Part shown: piece after piece, positions 45,404-53,476 of the stretch | How the letters are laid out: every line of letters begins with the position of its first letter | How positions within the stretch are numbered: position 1 is the stretch's first letter | Source: Nocardia testacea NBRC 100365 | GTDB lineage: Bacteria > Actinomycetota > Actinomycetes > Mycobacteriales > Mycobacteriaceae | Assembly: GCF_000308775.1 (NCBI RefSeq) | Contig: NZ_BAGJ01000273.1 | Location: forward strand, 1 to 64,000 | Direction of reading: 5' to 3' | DNA length: 64,000 nt | Position numbers and translations under genes: made by a program | The notes under the pieces: model-generated | The model's input: the letters and a program-made list of their open reading frames with translations, nothing else | Told to the model about the DNA's origin: nothing | Database searches by the model: none

Positions 45404-46315
45404 CTATCGGGGGCCGTTGTGGCCCTCGCCGAGCCCGGCCCGATGGAACGCCCGCCGGCTGTGCACGAGTAGTTCCCGCACCGCGGGGCGTACGGAGTGT
45501 TTCCAGATCAGGGCGAGGTACGCGGCGGTATCGACGCCTTCGAGGGTCAGCGGGACGAGCCGGTCGCGGTGGGCCGCGGCCATGGAATCGCTGAGGACGG
45601 CGACCGCGAGTCCGCGAGCGGCGAGATCGGCGATGGCGTCGGCGGCGCCGGCCTCGAGCGCGACCACCGGGCGGAGGTCCTGTGTCTCGCAGGCGCGGTC
45701 GAGCACGGTGCGTACACCGGTGCCGGAGGGCATGCACACGAGCGGGTGGGCGCACAGCTCCGCAAGGGTGACCCGCCGCCGCGCCGCGAGCGCATGTCCG
45801 CGGGGAACCGCCGCGACGAGTTGTTCGCGGATGAGAGTCAGCGCTTTCAGCCCGTCGGGTTCGGCGGTCGCCGTCCCGATGAGAGCCACATCCAGCGCAC
45901 CGGTCCGTACGGCCTCGGCGAGCCGGTCGGAATTGTCCTCGAGCAGGGAGATCTCGACACCGGGGTGGGCGCGGTGAAAATCGGCGAGGGCGTCGAACAG
46001 TGGTGTGACGGTGCAGCCGACGACCATTCCCACGGTGAGTCTGCCCCGGATCAGATCGGTGACCTCACCGACCGCCTGGCCGACCGCTTCGGCGGCCTCG
46101 AGGGCGGTCCGGGCGTGTTCGAGCGCGGCTTTTCCCGCGACGGTCAGAGTGGCGGTGCGCGCCGACCGGTCGAACAATTCGGCACCGAGTTCTTTTTCCA
46201 GTGCGCGGATCTGGGCGCTGACGCCGGACTGGCTGATGTGCACCCGCTGTGCCGCCCGGGTGAAGTTCTGTTCCTCCGCGACCGCGACGAAGTACTCCAA
46301 CTGCCTCAGTTCCAT
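45404..46315 (-). CDS. LysR-family regulator
   Basis: A 303-residue LysR protein. The HTH is LRQLEYFVAVAEEQNFTRAA, AQRVHISQSGVSAQIRALEK (about 3-42), followed by a standard effector domain. It is divergent from a SnoaL-like gene; the 100-bp spacer is AT-richer and must carry the LysR site, so that gene is the likely target. It resembles regulators of aromatic or redox-sensing loci, but the inducer is unknown. Confidence 0.9.
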   Translation of the reverse strand: MELRQLEYFVAVAEEQNFTRAAQRVHISQSGVSAQIRALEKELGAELFDRSARTATLTVAGKAALEHARTALEAAEAVGQAVGEVTDLIRGRLTVGMVVGCTVTPLFDALADFHRAHPGVEISLLEDNSDRLAEAVRTGALDVALIGTATAEPDGLKALTLIREQLVAAVPRGHALAARRRVTLAELCAHPLVCMPSGTGVRTVLDRACETQDLRPVVALEAGAADAIADLAARGLAVAVLSDSMAAAHRDRLVPLTLEGVDTAAYLALIWKHSVRPAVRELLVHSRRAFHRAGLGEGHNGPR

Positions 46316-46415
46316 AACTGTTGATTCTAGCTTTCATAAGAACCAGCTGTTGGACTTCTGGTTTCTATCCGGCCAGGCTGAAACGAGTCGAATCCGAAAC
46401 CACAGGAGGAAAACA

Positions 46416-46787
46416 ATGCCCGAATACGAGAAGGCGCTGCGGCCCGAAGACATCACACGCCTGTTCGTCGAACGCTCCAATGCCGGTGACGCGGAAGGAG
46501 TCGCCGCACTCTACGAAGAGGACGCCGTCCTGGCCTACCCACCCGGCAGCCGAACCGTCGGGCGGGCGGCGATCCGCGCACTGTGGGAGAAGGTGCTGGC
46601 CGCCGGGCCCCGGTTCGAACCGGAAGAACCGCTGCCGACGCTGATCAGCATCAGCGGCGATCTCGCCCTCACCTCGACGCCGCCGAAGGACGGTACCGGT
46701 GCGCGGGCGCAAGTGGTCCGGCGCCAGCCCGACGGCAGCTGGCTGCGAGTACTCGACCAGCCGGAGTTCATCGCACCGACCCCCTGA
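46416..46787 (+). CDS. SnoaL-like / NTF2-fold protein
   Basis: A 123-residue protein with the NTF2-like cone fold: EDITRLFVERSNAGDAEGVA, ALYEEDAVLAYPPGSRTVGR, AAIRALWEKVLAAGPRFEPE and a final QVVRRQPDGSWLRVLDQP strand pair. Members act as ketosteroid-isomerase-like enzymes, polyketide cyclases or ligand binders. A strong AGGAGG site precedes ATG 46416. It is probably controlled by the divergent LysR regulator. Confidence 0.82.
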   Translation: MPEYEKALRPEDITRLFVERSNAGDAEGVAALYEEDAVLAYPPGSRTVGRAAIRALWEKVLAAGPRFEPEEPLPTLISISGDLALTSTPPKDGTGARAQVVRRQPDGSWLRVLDQPEFIAPTP

Positions 46788-46988
46788 ACCCGGACGCGGG
46801 TTTCCACCCCGTCGGGACCGGACCCGCGAGGACGGTGCGGAAGCATCGCCCGCTCGGGTCCGCTGCGGCCCCGTGCGGGCGCACCGTGTCCTCGCGCCGA
46901 ACATGAAGGGCGACAACGCTCGTCGACATCCCAACACGCGCAGTCGCGGATCGACCCGCCCGCACTGCCCGAACCGGGGGCCTGACCG

Positions 46989-47197
46989 GTGCGCCGCGTC
47001 TGCGCTGTCGCACAGGACGATCCGCTCGCCGCGCCGTGGCTCGGCGAACTGGTCGTCGAGTACAGCAGCCGGTACGGCGGTGCCGCCGAGGAGGTCCGGC
47101 ACGTATCCCGCCGGGGAGTTCGCCCCACCGGACCGGTGCCCTGTTGGTGGCGGCCGGTGCCGACGAGACAGAAACCTACGCGAGGCGCCCCGGATGA
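46989..47197 (+). pseudogene. Decayed GNAT acetyltransferase fragment
   Basis: The first frame from GTG 46989 reads DDPLAAPWLGELVVEYSSRY then GGAAEEVR, the N-terminal region of a GNAT-type acetyltransferase. The reading continues in a second frame as YPAGEFAPP and in a third as GALLVAAGADETETYARR before a stop at 47195-47197. Two frame changes within 60 bp, and loss of the acetyl-CoA-binding R/Q-x2-G-x-G/A region, show a remnant rather than a gene. Family assignment rests on the N-terminal look alone. Confidence 0.45.
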
Positions 47198-47230
47198 TCC
47201 GGGACGCCCCGCGTCCGGTCGGGGCCGGCG

Positions 47231-47704
47231 CTAGGACGTCTCGACCACCTGGGTCCCGTCCGCGAATCGGTCGTGCCAGCCCTGTTTGGTCGAGCTGGAA
47301 CCGACCGTGACGGCGATACCGAGTGCGGCGAAGAACCAGAGGACGCCGCCGATGCACGGCACCAGGTTGAGCAGCATATAGGCGTTGCGCAGGGCGGATT
47401 CCTTGACACTGGGTTTGGCCGCGCCGCCGGAACCGTTGACGTGCAGGCCGAGCAGCTTCTTACCGGGGGTGGAACCCGAGCTCACCTCGAACCCGAGGAA
47501 GTACAGGAAGGCGAAACCGGCGCCGGGCAGGATGGAAACCCAGCCGGGGGTGTGCACGGTTTTGTCCAGCAACCAGAAGAAGATCGCACCGATGATCGCC
47601 GCGACGATCCAGTCGATGAAACGGGCCGCGGCGCGTTTGCCCAGGCCGCCCGGGGTGATCCCCGCGGCCGCGGTGAATCGGGGGTCGTATGCTCCGGTGG
47701 TCAT
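47231..47704 (-). CDS. RDD-family membrane protein
   Basis: A 157-residue integral membrane protein. KRAAARFIDWIVAAIIGAIF supplies the R and D of the family name, with SSGSTPGKKLLGLHVNG as the second conserved motif and QGWHDRFADGTQVV at the end. Three to four helices are predicted by eye. Its role is unknown; some RDD proteins move Na+ or are linked to transport. It lies 72 bp after the CNNM/CorC-like gene on the same strand and could share its transcript. Confidence 0.85.
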   Translation of the reverse strand: MTTGAYDPRFTAAAGITPGGLGKRAAARFIDWIVAAIIGAIFFWLLDKTVHTPGWVSILPGAGFAFLYFLGFEVSSGSTPGKKLLGLHVNGSGGAAKPSVKESALRNAYMLLNLVPCIGGVLWFFAALGIAVTVGSSSTKQGWHDRFADGTQVVETS

Positions 47705-47776
47705 CGTGTTCCTCCTCGATAGCGACCGCCCCCGGCGGTGTGGGCGCGGGGCCCGTCCGGGGGCGGTTCCACGATC

Positions 47777-48955
47777 TCATATTTCGTCGTGGCGCTCGGT
47801 GTGGTCGTGCGCGGTGTGGTTGGGGCCGTTGCCATCCCGAGTCCGGTCGCGGTGTCTTTCGCCATCCGTCTCGCCGGCTGCCGTCCCGGGTGCTCCCGGT
47901 CGGCTGTCCATATACCGCGACGGTGTGCTGTGCGGCGATTCCGTGGCCGACCGGGGCAGCAGACGCTGCAGCACATCGGTGAGCGTGATCAGGCCGACCG
48001 GGTCGTCGGCGTGGCCGGCGGTGGTGACGACGGCGAGGTGACTGCGGGTTTCGCGCATGGTGCGCAGCGCCTCGTACACCTTCGTCGCGGTGGTCAGGAC
48101 CAGGACCGGACGCATCAGCCGCTGCGCGGTGGTGCCCGCTTGCGCCTGCAGGCTGTCGCGGACGTGCAGGACCCCGTCGATCCGGGCGCCCTCGCGAACC
48201 AGCAGCCGCAGATGCCCGGACTCGCGCGAGATCGCCTGGATGGTCTCCGGGCCGGCGTCCGGGCCGACCGCGCTGGGGCGGGCGCCGGGCCGGAGGATAT
48301 CGGCGACGGTGAGCTGCTCCAGTTCCAGCGCACTGATGAGATTGCCGTGGTATCGCTCGTCGAGGGTGCCCACGGTCGCGGAGTGTTCGACGAGGTGGCG
48401 CAGCGCGGCGGGGTCCTGTCCGGCCTCGACCTCGTCCACCGGTGTCACCCCTACCACGCGCAGGCACCGGTTGGCGGTGCTGTTGAGCGCGGTGAGCAGC
48501 GGGCGGGTGAACCACATGAAGATCCGCATGGGGACGGCCAGAATGGTGGCCGACTTCTCCGGATGGGCGATCGCCCACGATTTGGGTGCCATCTCACCGA
48601 CGACCAGGTGCAGGAACGTCACCACGATGAGCGCGAGGACGAATCCGATGACATCGGCGACCCAGACCGGCGCGCCCAAACCTTCGAACAGCGGCGTCAG
48701 CCAGTGGTGCACCGCGGGTTTGGTGATCGCGCCCAGCGCCAGCGTGCACACGGTGATGCCGAGCTGCGAGCCGGCCAGCAGCACCGACAGCTCCGCGGAA
48801 CTGCGCAGCGCCGCGCGCGCGGCGCCGCTCTCGGCCGCGGCGTCCTCGAGCCGGTGCCGCCGGGCGGCGATGAGCGCGAACTCGACCGCGACGAAGAACG
48901 CGCTCGCTGCGATCAACCCCACCGTCACCGCCACGACGACCCAGGGGTTACTCAT
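47777..48955 (-). CDS. Hemolysin C/CNNM-type membrane protein with CBS domains
   Basis: A 392-residue protein. The DUF21/CNNM membrane domain (about 5-190) contains AEFALIAARR-like VEFALIAARRHRLED, GSQLGITVCTLALGAITKPA and VVGEMAPKSWAIAHPE. The CBS pair follows (about 205-335: LTVADILRPGARPSAVGPDA, VYEALRTMRETRSHLAVVTT, VGLITLTDVLQRLLP). A low-complexity His/Arg tail follows. The family takes part in Mg2+/Co2+ efflux or homeostasis. Its ATG overlaps the stop of the upstream paralogue, so the two are translated together and probably form a heteromer. Confidence 0.88.
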   Translation of the reverse strand: MSNPWVVVAVTVGLIAASAFFVAVEFALIAARRHRLEDAAAESGAARAALRSSAELSVLLAGSQLGITVCTLALGAITKPAVHHWLTPLFEGLGAPVWVADVIGFVLALIVVTFLHLVVGEMAPKSWAIAHPEKSATILAVPMRIFMWFTRPLLTALNSTANRCLRVVGVTPVDEVEAGQDPAALRHLVEHSATVGTLDERYHGNLISALELEQLTVADILRPGARPSAVGPDAGPETIQAISRESGHLRLLVREGARIDGVLHVRDSLQAQAGTTAQRLMRPVLVLTTATKVYEALRTMRETRSHLAVVTTAGHADDPVGLITLTDVLQRLLPRSATESPHSTPSRYMDSRPGAPGTAAGETDGERHRDRTRDGNGPNHTAHDHTERHDEI

Positions 48956-50312
48956 CACCGGTGGCCTCCGGCTCGGGCCGCACGATGACGAACACCGACG
49001 CGGGCACGTGCTTGTCGACCCGGCGCACCTCGGCGACCAGCGTGCGGGCCGGCCGCGGCGGGTCGCTGAGGTAGTCGGCCGGCTCGGCCGGCAGGGGAAT
49101 GCGCACCTCGTCGCCGACTTCCGGTAACCCGCCGGAGGCGCTGATCAGCAGACCGGCCAGGGTTTCGTGATCGCCGCCGGGCAAGGCGGAGGCGAGGAGA
49201 CGTTCGACCTCGTCGAGGTGGACGTCGCCGCGTACCAGCCAGCCCTCGCCCTCCACGACGATATCGCCGACGGTGCCGGGATCGTGTTCATCGGCGATTT
49301 CGCCGACGAGTTCTTCGGCGATGTCCTCGACGGTGACGATCCCGGCGAAACCGCCGTATTCGTCGACGACGAGCGCCATCTCCTCCCTGGCGGCACCGAG
49401 CCGGTCCACCAGCTCGGGGAGCGGGAGCGAGGCCGGGACCAGGACCGCGGGGCGCAACCGGGTCTGTGCGGTGCCGGTGGGAGCGCCGGCGAGAAGATCG
49501 TGCAGATGGATCACCCCGCGCAGGTCGTCGCTGGAATCTCCGATCACGGGGTAGCGCGTATGGCCTGCTCGCATCCGGGTGAGCACCTCACCCACCGGAT
49601 CATCGATGTGCACGGTGTCGACCCGCGCACGGGGGATCATGGCGTGCTCGGCGGTGCTGGTCGGGAAGTCGAGGATGCGGTCGAGCAGCGTGGACAATTC
49701 GGCGGGCAGCTCCCCGGAATCCCGGGACGCCGCGACGATGTGCTCGAGATCGCGGGGGGTGGCCGAATGCTCCACATCGTGCACCGGCTCGATGCGCAGG
49801 GCGCGCAGCAGCAGGTTCGACGACTGGTCGAAGAGCCGGATCAGCCACCCGAACACTTTCAGGTACACCGCCGTCGAGGCCGCGAGCCGGCGGGCGACCG
49901 GCTCGGGCCGGGCAATGGCGAGGTTCTTCGGTACCAGTTCCCCGAACAGCATCTGTACCAGGGTGGAGAACGCGATGGCCAGCACCGCCCCGATTCCGAT
50001 CCCGACGGCGGCCGGTACTCCGGCACCACCGAGCAGATCGGCGAGACCCCGGCCGATGAGTGGTTCGGCGACATAGCCGACCAGCAGCCCCGTCACCGTG
50101 ATCCCGAGCTGGGCGCCGGAAAGCATGAACGAGGTGCGCCGGGTGACCCGCAGCGCGCGGACGGCGGCCCGATCGCCCGCCGCGGCACCGGCCTTCAAGC
50201 GGGACCGGTCCACGGCCATGAACGCGAATTCCTGGGCGACGAAATAACCCGTCGCCGCCGTGATGAGCAGCACGACCCCGATGCCGAGGGCGATGTTCAG
50301 CGCGGTCAGCAC
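48948..50312 (-). CDS. Hemolysin C/CNNM-type membrane protein with CBS and CorC_HlyC domains
   Basis: A 454-residue relative of the downstream gene. The membrane domain contains VAQEFAFMAVDRSRLKAGA, LSGAQLGITVTGLLVGYVAE and LFGELVPKNLAIARPEPVAR. CBS motifs are in the middle (VDTVHIDDPVGEVLTRMRAG, VDEYGGFAGIVTVEDIAEEL), and a CorC_HlyC transporter-associated domain (about 350-430, GEGWLVRGDVHLDEVERLLA) ends it. The downstream paralogue lacks this last domain, so the pair is complementary. The role is probably cation (Mg2+) homeostasis. GTG at 50312 is the start. Confidence 0.9.
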   Translation of the reverse strand: MLTALNIALGIGVVLLITAATGYFVAQEFAFMAVDRSRLKAGAAAGDRAAVRALRVTRRTSFMLSGAQLGITVTGLLVGYVAEPLIGRGLADLLGGAGVPAAVGIGIGAVLAIAFSTLVQMLFGELVPKNLAIARPEPVARRLAASTAVYLKVFGWLIRLFDQSSNLLLRALRIEPVHDVEHSATPRDLEHIVAASRDSGELPAELSTLLDRILDFPTSTAEHAMIPRARVDTVHIDDPVGEVLTRMRAGHTRYPVIGDSSDDLRGVIHLHDLLAGAPTGTAQTRLRPAVLVPASLPLPELVDRLGAAREEMALVVDEYGGFAGIVTVEDIAEELVGEIADEHDPGTVGDIVVEGEGWLVRGDVHLDEVERLLASALPGGDHETLAGLLISASGGLPEVGDEVRIPLPAEPADYLSDPPRPARTLVAEVRRVDKHVPASVFVIVRPEPEATGDE

Positions 50313-50458
50313 TGTCGTGCCCCGCTTCGATGTCGGGGAGGTTCCTCGTCCCGGCGCGCGCCGGGGTGCCGATTCTTGCGCGATGCGCGTTTCATGAACT
50401 CTCTCTGCTCAGGGACGGTGATGGGGGAACCGCGGGCTCGGGTCGCCGGATGTTCGCG

Positions 50459-51034
50459 TCAGACGTTCACGCCGTAGTCGCGGGCGATCCCGGCGAGTCC
50501 GGACGCGTAGCCCTGTCCGATGGCACGGAACTTCCACTCGGCGCCGTGGCGGTACAACTCGCCGAACACCATCGCGGTTTCGGTGGAGGCGTCCTCGGAC
50601 AGGTCGTAGCGCGCCAGTTCCGTCCCGTTGGACCGGTCCACCACTCGGATGAACGCGTTGCGCACCTGGCCGAATGATTGCTGCCGGGCATCGGCCTCGT
50701 GGATGGACACGGGGAAGAAGATATTGGTGATCGCCGGCGGGGTCGCCGCCAGATCGACGTGGATCACCTCGTCGTCGCCCTCGCCTTCACCGGTGAGGTT
50801 GTCGCCGGTGTGCTCGATGCTGCCTTCGGGGGAACGCAGATTGTTGTAGAACACGAAATGCTGGTCGGACACCACTTTCTGCTCCGGGCCCGTGGCGATG
50901 GCGCTCGCGTCCAGATCGAAATCGGCACCCGTGGTCGACCGCACGTCCCAGCCCAGACCGACCGCCACCGCGGTCAGGTTCGGCGCCTGCTTCGACAGTG
51001 AGACATTTCCGCCCTTGGCGAGACTGACACTCAT
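50459..51034 (-). CDS. terD: TerD-family protein
   Basis: A 191-residue tellurium-resistance family protein: SLAKGGNVSLSKQAPNL, VGLGWDVRSTTGADFDLDAS, NNLRSPEGSIEHTGDNLTGE and GEGDDEVIHVDL supply the acidic Ca2+-binding sites, and ELARYDLSEDASTETAMVFG and the GYASGLAGIARDYGVNV tail are diagnostic. TerD proteins bind calcium at the membrane and are linked to stress and phage or toxic oxyanion resistance. No other ter gene is beside it. AGGAGA precedes ATG 51034. It is divergent from a MerR regulator. Confidence 0.93.
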   Translation of the reverse strand: MSVSLAKGGNVSLSKQAPNLTAVAVGLGWDVRSTTGADFDLDASAIATGPEQKVVSDQHFVFYNNLRSPEGSIEHTGDNLTGEGEGDDEVIHVDLAATPPAITNIFFPVSIHEADARQQSFGQVRNAFIRVVDRSNGTELARYDLSEDASTETAMVFGELYRHGAEWKFRAIGQGYASGLAGIARDYGVNV

Positions 51035-51257
51035 TCGGCTTCTCCTGATTCTCGAGACGTCATCGATTGTCCGGCGCCGCGGCTGCGGCGAGGACTTGGC
51101 GTATCCTCCGGCATTCGCCGACCGGCACGGATACGTGCGCAAAGTCGCTCGGCACGGACACCGGGCGCGGGCTCAGCACGCGCAGGATATCCGGCCCACC
51201 GGCCGTGCGGTGCCGGTGACGCTGCGGATTTGCCGAGTCCCTCGTGCGGACATACAT

Positions 51258-51291
51258 CCGACACTAGCACGCACCACTGTATGGTTGTCGG
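51258..51291. promoter_or_regulatory. Possible MerR operator
   Basis: CCGACA and TGTCGG form perfect 6-bp arms separated by 22 bp, with TATGGT (a possible -10) just inside the right arm. It lies 20-50 bp upstream of the MerR start and 225 bp upstream of terD. The long spacing makes this uncertain. Confidence 0.35.
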
Positions 51292-51309
51292 TGGCAGAAG
51301 GAGGTGCCC

Positions 51310-51708
51310 GTGCCCGAGTCGCTGCTCAGGATCGGTGAGTTCGCTGCCCGCGCCGAGGTCAGCGCGCGCACCATCGACTATTACACCGGTCTCGGCCTGC
51401 TGATTCCGGCCGAACGCACGACCGGTAACTACCGGCTCTACGACGCCGCCGATATCGACCGGGTCCACCTCATCCGCCGGCTCGAGGCCCAGGGCCTGCC
51501 GCTGGAGGAGATCGCCACCGCCCTTACGGCCGGCCCCGGCGATATCGGGCACGTGCTGGACCGAATCGACGACGATCTGAAACTCCTGCACGCCGCCGCC
51601 GAAACCGCTCCGGCCGAGATCCACGGCCTGCTGACGGTGATCAGTGCCCGCATCCACTCGCTGATCACCGTGGCGCTGCAGCTGCCGCCCGACATTCCGG
51701 TCCTGTGA
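51310..51708 (+). CDS. MerR-family regulator
   Basis: A 132-residue MerR protein: LLRIGEFAARAEVSARTIDY, then YTGLGLLIPAERTTGNYRLY (about 5-44) is the winged helix, followed by LIRRLEAQGLPLEEIATALT and a coiled dimer helix. It has no cysteine-rich metal loop and no large ligand domain. AAGGAGG 5 bp upstream decides the GTG at 51310. It is divergent from terD, so terD or its own gene may be the target. Confidence 0.88.
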   Translation: MPESLLRIGEFAARAEVSARTIDYYTGLGLLIPAERTTGNYRLYDAADIDRVHLIRRLEAQGLPLEEIATALTAGPGDIGHVLDRIDDDLKLLHAAAETAPAEIHGLLTVISARIHSLITVALQLPPDIPVL

Positions 51709-51869
51709 ATCGGTCCGGTGGTGCTATGTGAGCGCCCGAGGCCGAGAAGCTGTTCGAAGAAGCCGCCGAAACCGTGTGCGCGATCGACGAGATGGATCTC
51801 AGGAGACCATCGGGACCGCTGCGCCGCGCGGGCGGCGCGGCAGGAGATCGGCGAGCGGCCCCGCCGCCG

Positions 51870-52058
51870 TCAGCGCAGGTCCGGCGCGATGACCCGATGG
51901 GCCCGTGCCAGCTCCGGAATCACCCGGTCCCAGATGCGCCGGGTGTGCGGCCGGCCGTGGAGCAATACGAGCGCCGGACCGGAGCCGGCGACCGTGACGG
52001 CCAGTTCCACGGAATTCGCTGTGATCCGCAGCCCTCGCGGTGGTGTGCCCACCCGCAT
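51870..52058 (-). pseudogene. Truncated N-terminal piece of an alpha/beta hydrolase
   Basis: From ATG 52058, 62 residues read as the start of an epoxide-hydrolase/haloalkane-dehalogenase-like protein: LAVTVAGSGPALVLLHGRPH, then RIWDRVIPELARAHRVIAPD and a stop. The nucleophile elbow and the whole C-terminal two thirds are missing, and the sequence beyond has no matching frame. It is a remnant divergent from the HxlR gene (20 bp), suggesting that it was once the HxlR target gene. Confidence 0.65.
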
Positions 52059-52078
52059 CTCGCCTCCTGCACCCCGGG

Positions 52079-52957
52079 GTGACCGCCCGGCGCGGCGATC
52101 TGTTCGCGCCGGACTGCCCGACCCGGCAGTTGCTGGACCGCCTGGGGACGAAATGGGTCTCGATGGTGGTCGAGGTGCTGGCCGAGGACAGTCCGCATAC
52201 GGTCCGTTTCGCCGCGCTGCGCCGGCGGATGCCCGGCGTCTCACAGAAAATGCTGTCGCAGACACTGCAGGGGCTCGTCGCCGACGGGCTCGTCACCCGG
52301 CACGTCGAAACAACTGTGCCGCCACAGGTCCACTACGGCCTGACCGAGCTCGGGCAGTCCCTGGAACTCGTCCTCGCGGTGATGCGCGACTGGGCCGAAA
52401 CACATATGCCGGAGATCGGCGCCCACCGTGCGGCAGGCGGGGGACCGGTGAGTCCGGCGGCGGAGGGGCGCGGGCCGAACGGGAACGGATATGCAGGGCC
52501 ACCGGTGACGCCGTGCGCCACATACGCGCACACGCGAGGCGCGCCGACGGACCCACTGCACCGGTACTGGTCAGCCGAATCCCGACGGCCGGCAGCGCTG
52601 TACCGGAAGCCGGGTCCCGTCCAGGAACGAGCTCGGGGAAACGCCCATGAGAGAACGGAATTCGGCGGACATATGCGAATGGTCGTAATAGCCGGCGCCG
52701 GCAGCCAGCTGCGACCACGACGTGGTACCGGCCCCGGCGAGCACCCTGCGGACCCGGTCGATCCGTGTGTAGTGCTTCGGGGACACGCCGATTCCGGTGG
52801 AGAAGAGGTTGCGCAGCTGTCGTTCGCTCACGGCGAGAGCGCCGGCCAGCGCGGGGACCGTACCGCCGGAAGGCTCCGCGGATACCGTGTCGACGGCGTT
52901 GCGGAGCAGCGTCCGATGCAACCGCTGCGTCGGGCTCTCCCGGATACGTTGCGGTAG
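52079..52957 (+). CDS. HxlR-family regulator with anomalous C-terminal extension
   Basis: The HxlR winged-helix domain lies at residues 5-120: CPTRQLLDRLGTKWVSMVVE, ALRRRMPGVSQKMLSQTLQG and YGLTELGQSLELVLAVMRDW are all family motifs. A normal HxlR protein would end near 52440; here the frame stays open for 170 more residues of Arg/Pro-rich sequence that is antisense to the AraC gene. A run of five G at about 52439-52443 is followed at once by a TGA in another frame, so a 1-bp indel there would restore a normal protein of about 125 residues. The domain is real; the extension is probably not native. It is divergent from an alpha/beta hydrolase remnant. Confidence 0.7.
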   Translation: MTARRGDLFAPDCPTRQLLDRLGTKWVSMVVEVLAEDSPHTVRFAALRRRMPGVSQKMLSQTLQGLVADGLVTRHVETTVPPQVHYGLTELGQSLELVLAVMRDWAETHMPEIGAHRAAGGGPVSPAAEGRGPNGNGYAGPPVTPCATYAHTRGAPTDPLHRYWSAESRRPAALYRKPGPVQERARGNAHERTEFGGHMRMVVIAGAGSQLRPRRGTGPGEHPADPVDPCVVLRGHADSGGEEVAQLSFAHGESAGQRGDRTAGRLRGYRVDGVAEQRPMQPLRRALPDTLR

Positions 52958-53392
52958 TCGCTCTTCCAGGTAGGGCAGCAACTCGTCGTAGCGCAGCTCG
53001 GCCATTTCGGTGGCGAGTCCGGCTACCGGGCCCGGTAGCTCGGCGAGGCGGACGACCCGGTCGGTGAGGTCGCCGGCGCCGACCCCGAGCACCGGCCCGG
53101 TGGCGCCCGGCGCGAGCCGTAGCCGCAGACAACCGAGAGGTTTGTCCGCGGCGGCGTAGGACGCCCGGGTGCGTGGGCCGAGGACGAGCGGGTCCCGCGA
53201 GCCGTGATCCTGCGTGGTGCGCAGCACGATCATGGTGGCGGCCCACGGAATATGGGCGAAGGGTACGGCGACGCGGTTCGCCGGGATACGGCCGAGTTCG
53301 GTGAGCCACGGACGCAGGGCCGGTGGGGCCGGCGTCGTGGTCTCGGTGAGATCGGTGGTCACGGACGGCAGCTGAGCCGGCGAGAGGGTCAC
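52571..53392 (-). CDS. AraC-family regulator
   Basis: A 273-residue regulator with an N-terminal sensing region and a C-terminal double-HTH. VPALAGALAVSERQLRNLFS holds the first HTH, and GVSPKHYTRIDRVRRVLAGA, WSQLAAGAGYYDHSHMSAEF and LMGVSPSSFLDG complete the AraC signature. The N-terminal part resembles the DUF6597-type sensing region. It is divergent from the NmrA-like gene with an 84-bp spacer, so it probably controls that gene. Its 3' half is covered on the other strand by the doubtful HxlR extension. Confidence 0.88.
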   Translation of the reverse strand: MTLSPAQLPSVTTDLTETTTPAPPALRPWLTELGRIPANRVAVPFAHIPWAATMIVLRTTQDHGSRDPLVLGPRTRASYAAADKPLGCLRLRLAPGATGPVLGVGAGDLTDRVVRLAELPGPVAGLATEMAELRYDELLPYLEERLPQRIRESPTQRLHRTLLRNAVDTVSAEPSGGTVPALAGALAVSERQLRNLFSTGIGVSPKHYTRIDRVRRVLAGAGTTSWSQLAAGAGYYDHSHMSAEFRSLMGVSPSSFLDGTRLPVQRCRPSGFG

Positions 53393-53476
53393 TCCTCGAG
53401 TGTATGCAGGTCACGGAGCTCCGATTGTGCCGAAATCTCCTATCGGTCCGGCCCCGCACGGCGGCACGGTGGTGTC

